A DNA stretch of 8,515 nucleotides from Candidatus Uhrbacteria bacterium (GCA_903831335.1 CAIKXH010000041.1:1-8515), one strand, 5' to 3'; positions 1-6,131 are shown, counted from the stretch's first letter. Program-made: numbers and translations. Notes: a model not told the origin generated them from the sequence alone.

Positions 1-545
1 TCTCTCTTTTCTTTATTTTGTTCCAGGGTTATCTTGTGTTCTCTGAAAAACACAGAGTGTCCCGATTTCGGAGATGTATGATTATCATACCCACCAACAA
101 CGAGACGAAAGAAGATCATCTCATCGGATCTGCCCTCTGGTTTCACTTCAAGCATGTCTCCTTGTCTGCTTGCGAGCCTGCAAAAATCCTTAATCGATTT
201 CAACACCTCTTTCTCTGTCAGATCAACAAGCTCATCCTCATCGGAAAAAAGCTTCCAAAATTCTCTCTGGGAAATTCCGAGGTCTTCATCGATCGTCGGA
301 CGCCAAGAAAGCGAACTTGGATTTGTGATTCTCACAGAAATAGATCGTTGAAACAGCTTGCCCCCAAGAAACTCGTGCCTTCCATAAACATCCTCAGGAA
401 TGAATGGCATCAAAATTTCTCTAGATTCAAGCACCTCACGAATAGCGGAAAGAATAGCCTGATACGACTCAGGTGAATCACGAAATTGAGAAAGATGATT
501 TCTTTTGTGGAACTTGGAAGGAACAATCACTTCGTTCTCTGTCAT
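1..545 (-). CDS. Unrecognised protein, C-terminus cut by the window edge
   Basis: An open frame with no stop runs from an ATG at 545 to the left edge, giving at least 181 residues. I chose this ATG because GGGGTG lies about 5 nt upstream. Another in-frame ATG at 557 has no such site. The protein begins MTENEVIVPSKFHKRN and is soluble in character, rich in charged and aromatic residues, with no membrane segment or signal peptide. The first 60 residues look helical; a central part contains RPTIDEDLGISQREFW, and an acidic stretch (SDEDELVDLTEKE) follows. I do not recognise a family and assign no function. The gene is separated from the MFS gene by a strong terminator and has its own possible promoter, so it is probably transcribed alone or with genes beyond the edge. 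The opposite-strand frame at 18-476 is an antisense shadow. Confidence 0.82.
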   Translation of the reverse strand, partial: MTENEVIVPSKFHKRNHLSQFRDSPESYQAILSAIREVLESREILMPFIPEDVYGRHEFLGGKLFQRSISVRITNPSSLSWRPTIDEDLGISQREFWKLFSDEDELVDLTEKEVLKSIKDFCRLASRQGDMLEVKPEGRSDEMIFFRLVVGGYDNHTSPKSGHSVFFREHKITLEQNKEKR

Positions 546-581
546 GAAACACCCCATGCAGGTTAAAAACGAATACTTTGG

Positions 582-610
582 ATCCTGCCATTTATTCGTG
601 ATTACGTCAA
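582..610 (-). promoter_or_regulatory. Possible promoter for the left-edge gene
   Basis: Minus-strand TTGACG (605-610) is followed after 17 nt by CAGGAT (582-587), which has a TGG extension just upstream as in extended -10 promoters. The -35 is good but the -10 matches consensus at only three positions. It lies immediately after the MFS terminator and about 37 nt before the chosen ATG, which is a sensible place. Confidence 0.4.
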
Positions 611-640
611 TGAAAAAAGTCGTCACAATGACGACTTTAG
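611..640 (-). terminator. Rho-independent terminator of the MFS gene
   Basis: A perfect 10-bp stem (616-625 with 629-638, three-base loop) is followed on the minus strand by six T (613-618, partly in the stem). It lies 7 nt after the MFS stop codon. Confidence 0.88.
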
Positions 641-644
641 GTAT

Positions 645-1814
645 TCAGTTACGAGGTCGCACGAGCGCGAGAAGTGCAGCACCACCAACAATGAACGCAC
701 CAGAGAGAATCCAGATGAATCCAATAGTACTTTGAGTGTTTGGATCATTTCGAATGGTGAGCCAAATGAGCAACGGAGTAATCACAAGACCGATGCGACC
801 AAGAAAGGACTGCAAGGATCCAAATGTTGCACGGAACCCGCTTTCAACACGATGCTGAACAAACGAATCCACAAGCGGCGCAAACATACCACGACCAAAT
901 TCATGCAAAATGGCCGCAGACAATGAAACCCAAAGGCCTGTTGCAAAGCCTGCAAACATCAACCCCATCCCTGTAAACACGAGGGCTAAAAGAATCAGCT
1001 TAGATTCATCTCCCTGCGAAATCTTCAATCGGCGAACCCAAAATCCGGAGAGGGCGCATGCGAAATAGATGAGAGCCCAAACCCACGAAAGTCCGAGTGT
1101 TCCAACAAAAGGCTTGAAGTAAGGGGACCAGAAGTGATTGAATGCCACAATTCCACCACTCACGATCATCGCAAGAATCACCCACACGAGCGATCGGCTT
1201 TTTTTCAAAAGCGAAATACTTGCCCGCAAGGCCTCACGTTCACTCATTTTGTGAATAGGCTCTCCTTGGCCATTCATCCATTTGTACGTCACAAAAAACG
1301 TCATGGGTGATGTAATCATAAGCGGAATCCAAATCCATTGCGCATTCCAAAGAGCAATCAATGAACCAACTAGACCACCGATCACAATGGCAACACTTCG
1401 GACAATGGCGGATGTTGCAAACACGTGTCTGCGCTCATGATCCTTCCCTTCACGATGAAGGGCATCTGTAATCCACGCTTGCTCTGCTCCAGAAAAGAAT
1501 GCCATACCAACACCAATGAAGGACTCGGAGATCAGGGCGATTCCAAATCCTTGTGCGAAAAGATATCCAATCGCACCTATCATCAGAAACACACTCCCCA
1601 TTTTGAGAGACCACGCACGACTCTTCCCGTCTGCGAGCATGCCTGTTGGGAGCTCTGACAAAATTGCGACAAGCCAAAAAACAGCATTGAGCAAAGAAAT
1701 CTCTCCCAGCGACAATCCAAGAGACAACAGAAACGGAGCGTATGTTGTGAATGTGCACGCGAGCCCAAAAACGCCGATTGCTTGATACACATAGTATGTC
1801 CGAGCGGCGAGCAT
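645..1814 (-). CDS. MFS transporter
   Basis: A 389-residue polytopic membrane protein with about 12 hydrophobic segments. This is the usual size for the major facilitator superfamily, which moves small solutes across the cytoplasmic membrane, commonly by proton coupling. Between the second and third segments is the motif A region ELPTGMLADGKSR (about residues 54-66), which fits the family GxLaDrxGrr loop. EQAWITDAL follows segment 4, as in many drug-efflux-like MFS proteins. A basic loop (KKSRS) divides the two halves. I chose the ATG at 1814 because GGAGG (1820-1824) lies 5 nt upstream; an in-frame TTG at 1826 would place that ribosome site inside the gene. The substrate cannot be read from sequence. 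The gene stands alone, with its own promoter, a long structured leader and a terminator. Confidence 0.87.
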   Translation of the reverse strand: MLAARTYYVYQAIGVFGLACTFTTYAPFLLSLGLSLGEISLLNAVFWLVAILSELPTGMLADGKSRAWSLKMGSVFLMIGAIGYLFAQGFGIALISESFIGVGMAFFSGAEQAWITDALHREGKDHERRHVFATSAIVRSVAIVIGGLVGSLIALWNAQWIWIPLMITSPMTFFVTYKWMNGQGEPIHKMSEREALRASISLLKKSRSLVWVILAMIVSGGIVAFNHFWSPYFKPFVGTLGLSWVWALIYFACALSGFWVRRLKISQGDESKLILLALVFTGMGLMFAGFATGLWVSLSAAILHEFGRGMFAPLVDSFVQHRVESGFRATFGSLQSFLGRIGLVITPLLIWLTIRNDPNTQSTIGFIWILSGAFIVGGAALLALVRPRN

Positions 1815-2080
1815 TGTATCCTCCAAAGAACAGATCGAATCAACCGATTACGGAAAATCCGCACTCGATCACCCGACAACGACTGTGTCGACAAAGTCAG
1901 TTTGCACCAACGAACCGATCAATCGCGTAACAAAACAACCCGGTTTCCCGAGTTGATTTTGGATTGATTTGGTTTTTTGAACTTAAATCAATACATCACA
2001 ACCCGAGAAACAAAAAGCTTCGCCCATATTATCGGCGAACACTGTGTGTGTTGGGATGTATTGAGAAATTAAGTTCATAC
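1815..2080 (-). promoter_or_regulatory. Long structured leader of the MFS gene (possible cis-regulatory RNA)
   Basis: About 265 nt lie between the predicted transcription start near 2080 and the MFS ATG, with no convincing reading frame but several strong inverted repeats. (1) A closing helix joins 2069-2076 to 1979-1986 (8 bp) and 2055-2064 to 1988-1997 (10 bp). It encloses a 4-bp helix (2050-2053 with 1999-2002) and a 6-bp hairpin (2034-2039 with 2019-2024). (2) A hairpin with a GAAA loop joins 1948-1955 to 1936-1943, extended by 1957-1961 with 1931-1935 and by 1962-1968 with 1918-1924. (3) A 6-bp helix joins 1865-1870 to 1833-1838 and encloses a small CGGA/TCCG hairpin. The last helix ends 9 nt before the GGAGG ribosome site. 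I do not recognise a known riboswitch class. A separate small RNA is the main alternative. Confidence 0.5.
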
Positions 2081-2087
2081 TACTCAC

Positions 2088-2116
2088 AGTAAAGCAGAAA
2101 AAACACGGTTTGTCAA
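2088..2116 (-). promoter_or_regulatory. Promoter of the MFS transcript
   Basis: Perfect TTGACA (2111-2116), a 17-nt spacer and TTTACT (2088-2093) on the minus strand. It starts just beyond the proS terminator stem and points toward the MFS gene 270 nt away, so the structured leader would be transcribed. Confidence 0.7.
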
Positions 2117-2118
2117 GC

Positions 2119-2148
2119 AAAAACAGACCTTTCGGTCTGTTTTTCTTT
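2119..2148 (-). terminator. Rho-independent terminator of proS
   Basis: A perfect 11-bp stem (2119-2129 with 2134-2144). Read on the minus strand it has a GAAA tetraloop and its 3' arm ends in five T. It begins 4 nt after the proS stop codon. The A/T tracts at both ends would let it work in either direction. Confidence 0.9.
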
Positions 2149-3420
2149 TTACACTTTTACAAACTCACCTATCTCTTCCACAACATCAACGAATTTTACA
2201 AGTCTTCCCTCTGCTGAAATGCGCTCTTTCCATTCCACAGATTCTTCCTTCAATGATTTCTCCGAAATAAGAATACGCAGTGGAGCACCAATCAGATCTG
2301 CGTCCGCGAACTTTGCGCCTGGCGCAACATCTTCACGATCATCCCAAAGGACTTCTATGCCCTGAGCCTCGAGATCTCTCACGAGGTCATCGGCCGTACC
2401 CATAATATTTTCACGAACCGTTTCATCTTTGCTATTGAGCGTTATGAGATGAACCTGAAATGGTGCAACACTCTTTGGCCAGATCATTCCGCGATCATCG
2501 TGATTTGCTTCTACGATGGATCCGACGAGTCTCGACGTCCCAATTCCATAACATCCCATAAGAACACGTTTACGATCGCCGTTCTCGTCGACAAAGTTCA
2601 AATCAAACGCATCAGAATATTTTGTTCCAAGATCAAAGATGTTTCCAACCTCAATCCCCTTCACGGTCGATAGCACACCTCCACACTTTGGACACGCATC
2701 ACCTTCCTTCAACGTGGCGACTTCTGAATTTTGTCCGAATTCGCATTTACCACATGCGAGAATAACATCCTCACCCGCTGGTGTGAGTGCTTGAAATTCA
2801 TGAGAAGGATTCTTTGTAAAAATTCCACCACTTGCTTCTACGACTTTTACATTTAATCCGCAGCGGTTGTAAGCGCGAACGTAAGCTTCCAATGTTTTTT
2901 GATAAAACGCAGACAAATCTTCTTGGCTTGTATGAAAACTATACATGTCCTTCATGCGAAATTCACGACCGCGGAGCACGCCGGACTTTGCGCGAAGTTC
3001 ATCACGAAACTTTGTGTTGATTTGATATGTTGCGAATGGCAAATCTTTATAGGACTTCAAAAACTTGAGCGCAAGCGGAGTCACAATTTCTTCATGACTT
3101 GCCCCGAGTGCATACTCTTTATCTGTTTGCGAATGCAATTTAAAAAGAATATCAACTGTGTCCCAACGGTTTGTTGCCTCCCAAAATTCTTTTGGCTGCA
3201 AAGATGGCATCATGATTTCAAGAGCCCCGAGCGCATTCATTTCCTCACGGACGATTTGTTCTACTTTCCGAAGAACCGCGAGTCCGAATGGAAGCCAGGT
3301 ATAAACCCCGGCCATGGTTTGGTCCACAAATCCAGCCTGAACCAGAAACTTCGCGTTTGCGGAATCTGAATCAGATGGGGGTGTTTTAAAGGTTTTTGCA
3401 AAACAAGAAGAGTATTTCAT
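2149..3420 (-). CDS. proS: Prolyl-tRNA synthetase, short form without the editing insertion
   Basis: A class II aminoacyl-tRNA synthetase of 423 residues that charges tRNA-Pro with proline in the cytoplasm. Visible parts in order are: motif 1 around residues 37-72; TxE-like substrate loop SHEEIVTP (109-116); motif 2 at 138-162 with FRDE and REFRMKDMYSF; SHEFQ (206-210); motif 3 at 289-304 (GCYGIGTSR); and the C-terminal anticodon-binding domain from about 320. Typical bacterial ProRS is about 570 residues and carries the INS editing domain between motifs 2 and 3. Here only about 125 residues separate them, so INS is absent, as in alphaproteobacterial short forms. Two CxxC pairs (C223/C226 and C243/C246) lie in that segment and could bind zinc. 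The ATG at 3420 has no Shine-Dalgarno sequence; a -10-like box lies 9 nt upstream. Confidence 0.97.
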   Translation of the reverse strand: MKYSSCFAKTFKTPPSDSDSANAKFLVQAGFVDQTMAGVYTWLPFGLAVLRKVEQIVREEMNALGALEIMMPSLQPKEFWEATNRWDTVDILFKLHSQTDKEYALGASHEEIVTPLALKFLKSYKDLPFATYQINTKFRDELRAKSGVLRGREFRMKDMYSFHTSQEDLSAFYQKTLEAYVRAYNRCGLNVKVVEASGGIFTKNPSHEFQALTPAGEDVILACGKCEFGQNSEVATLKEGDACPKCGGVLSTVKGIEVGNIFDLGTKYSDAFDLNFVDENGDRKRVLMGCYGIGTSRLVGSIVEANHDDRGMIWPKSVAPFQVHLITLNSKDETVRENIMGTADDLVRDLEAQGIEVLWDDREDVAPGAKFADADLIGAPLRILISEKSLKEESVEWKERISAEGRLVKFVDVVEEIGEFVKV

Positions 3421-3429
3421 AACAAGAAG

Positions 3430-3458
3430 ATCATACCAAAAGCAAGAGAAGCCGGAAA
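3430..3458 (-). promoter_or_regulatory. Promoter of proS, giving a nearly leaderless mRNA
   Basis: TATGAT (3430-3435) with an extended TGG just upstream on the minus strand lies exactly 9 nt before the proS ATG. A weak -35 (TTTCCG, 3453-3458) sits at 17-nt spacing. A normal start about 7 nt after the -10 would leave only 2-3 nt of leader, which fits the missing ribosome-binding site. Read-through from the Nudix gene is also possible, since no terminator lies between them. Confidence 0.5.
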
Positions 3459-3469
3459 GAGTAAAAAGT

Positions 3470-3904
3470 TTATCCGATCATTCGCCCTTTCCAAATAGCG
3501 ATAAGCGCCTGACGAACTTTTGGGATCATATTTTCTGGCAGTTCATCAAGAGGCACCCAAAGCAATGCGTCACATTTATGCGGTTCAACAATCACAGGCT
3601 CACCTGACCAGTTTGTTGCTCGGAAATAGAAATCCACTCGGTTCCCTGTTTCATCATGAGGCAACTCATATGCCACATGAACAAACTCAAGGTCGCTTGC
3701 GAGAAGATCGACATTGATTTCCTCTTTTGCTTCACGGACCATCGTATCAACAGGAAGTTCGCCTTCATCCACATGTCCCGCTGGTAATCCATAACTTCCA
3801 TCCATGTATCCTGTTTGAAAACGGCGCATGAGAAGAATTTTTCCATCACGTTCGAGGAGAAGATAAGAAGCAGGAACAGCAACGTTGTTGTGTGACATAG
3901 GCAA
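3470..3904 (-). CDS. Nudix hydrolase
   Basis: A small cytoplasmic hydrolase of nucleoside diphosphates linked to another group. The Nudix box GX5EX7REUXEEXGU is clear: counting from the ATG at 3898, G41, E47, R55, E56, E59 and E60 are all present. The acidic residues bind the catalytic divalent metal. Two positions are relaxed: Ala for the first U and Asn for the last Gly. The stretch before it (YGLPAGHVDEGE) is typical, and the length (142-144 residues) is normal for a single-domain Nudix protein. The substrate cannot be told; mutagenic nucleotides, NDP-sugars or ADP-ribose derivatives are all possible. The start is uncertain. The ATG at 3898 is conventional, but a TTG at 3904 is exactly 9 nt after a TATAAT box. 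Neither has a Shine-Dalgarno sequence. The gene follows the M14 gene by 10-16 nt. Confidence 0.93.
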   Translation of the reverse strand: MPMSHNNVAVPASYLLLERDGKILLMRRFQTGYMDGSYGLPAGHVDEGELPVDTMVREAKEEINVDLLASDLEFVHVAYELPHDETGNRVDFYFRATNWSGEPVIVEPHKCDALLWVPLDELPENMIPKVRQALIAIWKGRMIG

Positions 3905-3913
3905 TACTTATGG

Positions 3914-3919
3914 ATTATA
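3914..3919 (-). promoter_or_regulatory. Consensus -10 box before the Nudix gene
   Basis: Perfect TATAAT on the minus strand, overlapping the stop codon of the upstream M14 gene, 9 nt before TTG (3904) and 15 nt before ATG (3898). No good -35 is present at 16-18 nt. Transcription from here would give a leader of only a few bases. Confidence 0.4.
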
Positions 3920-4793
3920 TGATTTTTCCTAAATACAGAACCGGCTGACCAATTTTCCAGTGCTCTGAAACTTTTGGAAAAATAATGACTCCATCATACT
4001 CTGCGATGAGCGATTCTTCTCCAACATATCCAAGCACATCCCCTTTTTTAAATTCTTCAAACGATCCTTTTCCTCTTCCGTCTGCGTATCGAAAACCAGC
4101 TTCTGTTAAATTAATACGTTCAGTCAGTTCGAAAACGTGTCGAGACCCCCTCATGCTCCCCCTTGGTAAGGGGGAGGTAACGAGCCCTTGATCGCACAAT
4201 ACATTCAAAACATTTTCATAAACAGAATCGACACGTGTCAGATCTCCCACAAAACCTGTTTCATAACAGATCCCGATTCCTCCTTGAACATCAATGAATT
4301 CATCGGTTGTTACAGGCTCGCCCGCGAGAATGTAACGAGGATCTGCGAGCACACGATCACAATCAAACCAACGATAAATCTGCTCGTGTTTTTCATCTGC
4401 GAGACAACAAAGGAATGGAACAGATGGTTTATTCGTCGCATGCAAATCAATGGAGACATCTGCATTTACAAGAATCTTTGCAATCTCTTTCGCGCGTTTT
4501 CGTTCATACAATTCATCCGATTGCAAAAGAACGTCTTTTTTGAAACAGCGATTCAGATCTGCATGATCTTCACTTCCGCGTGTATTCCGTTCAATAGCAC
4601 GCGGGTTTCCGAGGATTAAATAAAGCACCCCGCTTTCGATCATCTGCTGCCCCGATTCGATTGTGTGGAGCAATTTTTTTACAACCTCTATTCCCGTAAG
4701 TTCATTCCCGTGTGTTCCCCCAAACACAACAACTGTTGGTCCTATTTTTGAACCAGCACATTTCCAAATCCCTTCTCCAACAATTTCGATCAT
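3915..4793 (-). CDS. M14-family aspartoacylase / succinylglutamate desuccinylase-like deacylase
   Basis: A zinc-dependent amide hydrolase of 292 residues, related to AspA and AstE. The zinc-binding HxxE is seen in GGTHGNELTG (H28, E31), and the third ligand in DLHAT (about H117). The NPRA...RNTRG...DLNRCF segment (about 62-83) gives the substrate-binding Asn/Arg set of the family, and GICYETG (about 173-179) holds the likely catalytic Glu. From about residue 217 a beta-rich C-terminal domain (GDVLGYV, EYDGVIIFP, GQPVLYLG) resembles the capping domain of these enzymes. The family removes acyl groups from N-acyl amino acids; the exact substrate here is unknown. A GC-rich palindrome at 4156-4176 is translated in frame at the junction of the two domains. 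The ATG at 4793 has only a weak AGG upstream and a TATGAT box 9 nt before it. Confidence 0.9.
   Translation of the reverse strand: MIEIVGEGIWKCAGSKIGPTVVVFGGTHGNELTGIEVVKKLLHTIESGQQMIESGVLYLILGNPRAIERNTRGSEDHADLNRCFKKDVLLQSDELYERKRAKEIAKILVNADVSIDLHATNKPSVPFLCCLADEKHEQIYRWFDCDRVLADPRYILAGEPVTTDEFIDVQGGIGICYETGFVGDLTRVDSVYENVLNVLCDQGLVTSPLPRGSMRGSRHVFELTERINLTEAGFRYADGRGKGSFEEFKKGDVLGYVGEESLIAEYDGVIIFPKVSEHWKIGQPVLYLGKII
4146..4183. repeat. GC-rich palindromic element read in frame inside the M14 gene
   Basis: A perfect 9-bp inverted repeat, CTCCCCCTT (4156-4164) with AAGGGGGAG (4168-4176) and a 3-nt loop, is followed closely by a further C5 run (4146-4150). On the minus strand it encodes about SPLPRGSMRGS. 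Its composition is unlike the surrounding gene and it matches the look of small dispersed palindromic repeats. No second copy is in the window. Confidence 0.55.
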
Positions 4794-4802
4794 ATGTTGC
4801 CT

Positions 4803-4831
4803 ATCATAAAGAAGCTGCGTGTGTCTTGCAA
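4803..4831 (-). promoter_or_regulatory. Promoter of the M14 gene, giving a nearly leaderless mRNA
   Basis: TTGCAA (4826-4831), a 17-nt spacer and TATGAT (4803-4808) on the minus strand. The -10 lies exactly 9 nt before the ATG at 4793. TTGCAA is its own reverse complement, so it could also serve as -35 for the divergent acetyltransferase gene, with TACTCT (4849-4854) as a weak -10. Confidence 0.55.
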
Positions 4832-4870
4832 CTTTTGGTCATTTCCGATACTCTCGTCAGGTTCACAAAG

Positions 4871-4874
4871 GGGG
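4871..4874 (+). promoter_or_regulatory. Ribosome-binding site deciding the acetyltransferase start
   Basis: AAGGGGGAA ends 3 nt before the ATG at 4879. It is the only good Shine-Dalgarno match in the frame and rules out the earlier in-frame ATG at 4819. Confidence 0.7.
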
Positions 4875-4878
4875 AACC

Positions 4879-5595
4879 ATGCTGAATTCGTTCTTTCAAA
4901 ACCAGAGACAAAAAGATCTTCTGACTGTGTTTGCCACAAGTTCCATCGGAACGATCCCGGCAAACATCCTCGACAAAATTCGCACACCAGGAATCAACTA
5001 TGTCTCTGGATATGACCTGAAACGTTTCGGGGATTCGTGGGTCTCTCAAGTTGTTGCTGCAACACAAGGAGAACAGCACCTTCTCACAAAGACCTCTGTT
5101 GAGCTGAAGACGGTCATGAACGAACACCACATCATCATCGCTGTCGACACGCGTCGTAAGCATGTGATTGTGGGATGCATTGCTCTGTGGCACCTCGGTG
5201 TCGATGAGTACAAAAAAGACTGGTTTGAACTTGGAACGCTTTGGGTGAAACCCGATTACCGATTCCACGGCTCGCGCCACATGCCGATCGCAGACGCATT
5301 GTACCGACGCATTCTTGCAGACAATCAAGACAAAAACATCTTGGCAACTACAACGAACCTTTCTGCTGTACACCTCGGTGCGCGGCACGGAATGCAGATG
5401 ATTCCGTATCGTGCCCTTCCGCAGGAAACACACAAAGCAACCTGTGTTTGTCCAATCGAAAAAACAAAGACCAACAACAACATGCACTGTTGTCTCAAAG
5501 ACACCAAATGCTTCATCCGCGTTCCTTTCCCCACATGGCAACGAATGGGCAAACCCAAGCGTACTACAGATTTTCAGACCGAAACTACCTCCTGA
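4879..5595 (+). CDS. GNAT-like N-acetyltransferase with a C-terminal Cys/His cluster
   Basis: A 238-residue cytoplasmic protein. Residues about 83-180 have the GNAT pattern: IIIAVDTRR and VIVGCIALW (beta strands), FELGTLWVKPDYR (about 116-128, strand 4 leading to motif A), an HGSRHMPIADALYRR segment in place of the usual acetyl-CoA loop and helix, then ILATTTNLSAVHLGARHGM (about 154-172), the usual strand 5 and helix 4. The family moves an acyl group from acyl-CoA to an amine; the acceptor is unknown. The acetyl-CoA loop is not the canonical RxxGxG, so activity is not certain. After the domain, C189, C191, H203, C204, C205 and C211 form a cluster that may bind metal. The stop codon overlaps the first bases of its terminator. 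It is one of two plus-strand genes and runs divergently from the M14 gene. Confidence 0.72.
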   Translation: MLNSFFQNQRQKDLLTVFATSSIGTIPANILDKIRTPGINYVSGYDLKRFGDSWVSQVVAATQGEQHLLTKTSVELKTVMNEHHIIIAVDTRRKHVIVGCIALWHLGVDEYKKDWFELGTLWVKPDYRFHGSRHMPIADALYRRILADNQDKNILATTTNLSAVHLGARHGMQMIPYRALPQETHKATCVCPIEKTKTNNNMHCCLKDTKCFIRVPFPTWQRMGKPKRTTDFQTETTS

Positions 5596-5616
5596 GCGAT
5601 TCCTCGCTCTTTTTTT
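5594..5616 (+). terminator. Rho-independent terminator of the acetyltransferase gene
   Basis: Stem GAGCGA (5594-5599) with TCGCTC (5604-5609), loop TTCC, then seven T (5610-5616). The stem starts within the TGA stop codon. Confidence 0.92.
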
Positions 5617-5621
5617 ATTCC

Positions 5622-5650
5622 TTGACAAAAACACAAAAATACCATACTAT
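5622..5650 (+). promoter_or_regulatory. Near-consensus sigma-70-type promoter of the 117-residue gene
   Basis: TTGACA (5622-5627), a 17-nt A-rich spacer and TACTAT (5645-5650). This is the strongest promoter in the window. It begins 5 nt after the preceding T-run and gives a leader of about 50 nt before the ATG at 5707. Confidence 0.85.
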
Positions 5651-5706
5651 TTTCGCGCTCAGGTTTAAGTTGGATCTGGGTATTCTCAAATCGATCCGAG
5701 GAATCA

Positions 5707-6060
5707 ATGACGAATACAACTGGTTGCGCAGGCTGCCAAAAGACTATCTTCACGGAAAAGAGTTCGCCCATCTTTCTGGGCGCCAACATCGTTGGTCATG
5801 TGCACAAAGTGCCCGGCGCTGTCTCAGAGAAGGTCACACACTTCTGCATTCGCCAAGCGTTCTGGCGCCTGCGCGCAGAACACCCGACAATGATCGCCAT
5901 CAGCATCGATGGCAAAATCTACAATGAAGAAAACACGCCGCCGCCGAACGCTCGCCGCCCAAGCGGCTCTGGTGCCAGCGCCCTGCGTCATGCACAGGCA
6001 CAAAAACCTGGTGTTGGCAGCATCACCCACACTCTCCACCACCCTTCCCGTTCCTTCTGA
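5707..6060 (+). CDS. Small protein of unknown function with an N-terminal CxxC
   Basis: A 117-residue protein, not recognised. The ATG at 5707 has GAGGA 5-6 nt upstream, and the gene has a near-consensus promoter and a terminator touching its stop, so it is a self-contained, probably well expressed unit. Residues 1-70 look folded: a CxxC (C7 and C10) near the start, FLGANIVGHVH, a helix with CIRQAFWRLRAEH, and MIAISIDGKIYN. From about residue 73 the chain turns into a disordered tail rich in Pro, Ser, Gly, Ala and His (PPPNARRPSGSGASA...). There is no membrane segment or signal peptide. C7/C10 with C47 could bind a metal, but that is only a guess. Frames overlapping it on both strands lack comparable start and stop signals. 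Confidence 0.72.
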   Translation: MTNTTGCAGCQKTIFTEKSSPIFLGANIVGHVHKVPGAVSEKVTHFCIRQAFWRLRAEHPTMIAISIDGKIYNEENTPPPNARRPSGSGASALRHAQAQKPGVGSITHTLHHPSRSF

Positions 6061-6082
6061 CGCACGCTCGTGCGTTTTTTTT
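6060..6082 (+). terminator. Rho-independent terminator of the 117-residue gene
   Basis: ACGCAC (6060-6065) pairs with GTGCGT (6070-6075), loop GCTC, followed by an eight-T run (6075-6082). It begins at the last base of the stop codon. Confidence 0.92.
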
Positions 6083-6090
6083 ATTTCCTT

Positions 6091-6124
6091 TAAAACAAAA
6101 ATCACCTCATGATGAGATGATTTT
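6091..6124 (-). terminator. Rho-independent terminator of the proline-rich gene
   Basis: A 12-bp stem (6098-6109 with 6113-6124, three-base loop). On the minus strand it is complete with one G-U pair and followed by TGTTTT; on the plus strand the same position is a C-A mismatch. This favours action on the minus strand, 8 nt after the stop of the 6132-8003 gene. Confidence 0.82.
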
Positions 6125-6131
6125 ATTTTCT

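Noticed and set aside
18..476. Plus-strand open frame of 152 residues at the left edge
   Set aside because: The opposite strand is open through the whole segment with a better start and plausible protein composition, so this is the shadow.
1815..2080. 6S RNA, SRP RNA, tmRNA or RNase P RNA
   Set aside because: None of the conserved sequence blocks of SRP, tmRNA or RNase P RNA is seen, and the branched folding with a GNRA hairpin does not resemble the single long bubble of 6S RNA.
3421..3469. T-box or other leader upstream of proS
   Set aside because: Only 49 nt separate the Nudix stop from the proS start, with no specifier stem or antiterminator sequence.
4804..5634. Minus-strand open frame of 276 residues opposite the acetyltransferase
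   Set aside because: It is antisense to a frame with a clear ribosome site, GNAT pattern and terminator, and its translation has no domain-like pattern.
5241..5927. Plus-strand open frame of 228 residues
   Set aside because: It crosses a strong terminator and promoter and overlaps two better-supported genes in another frame.
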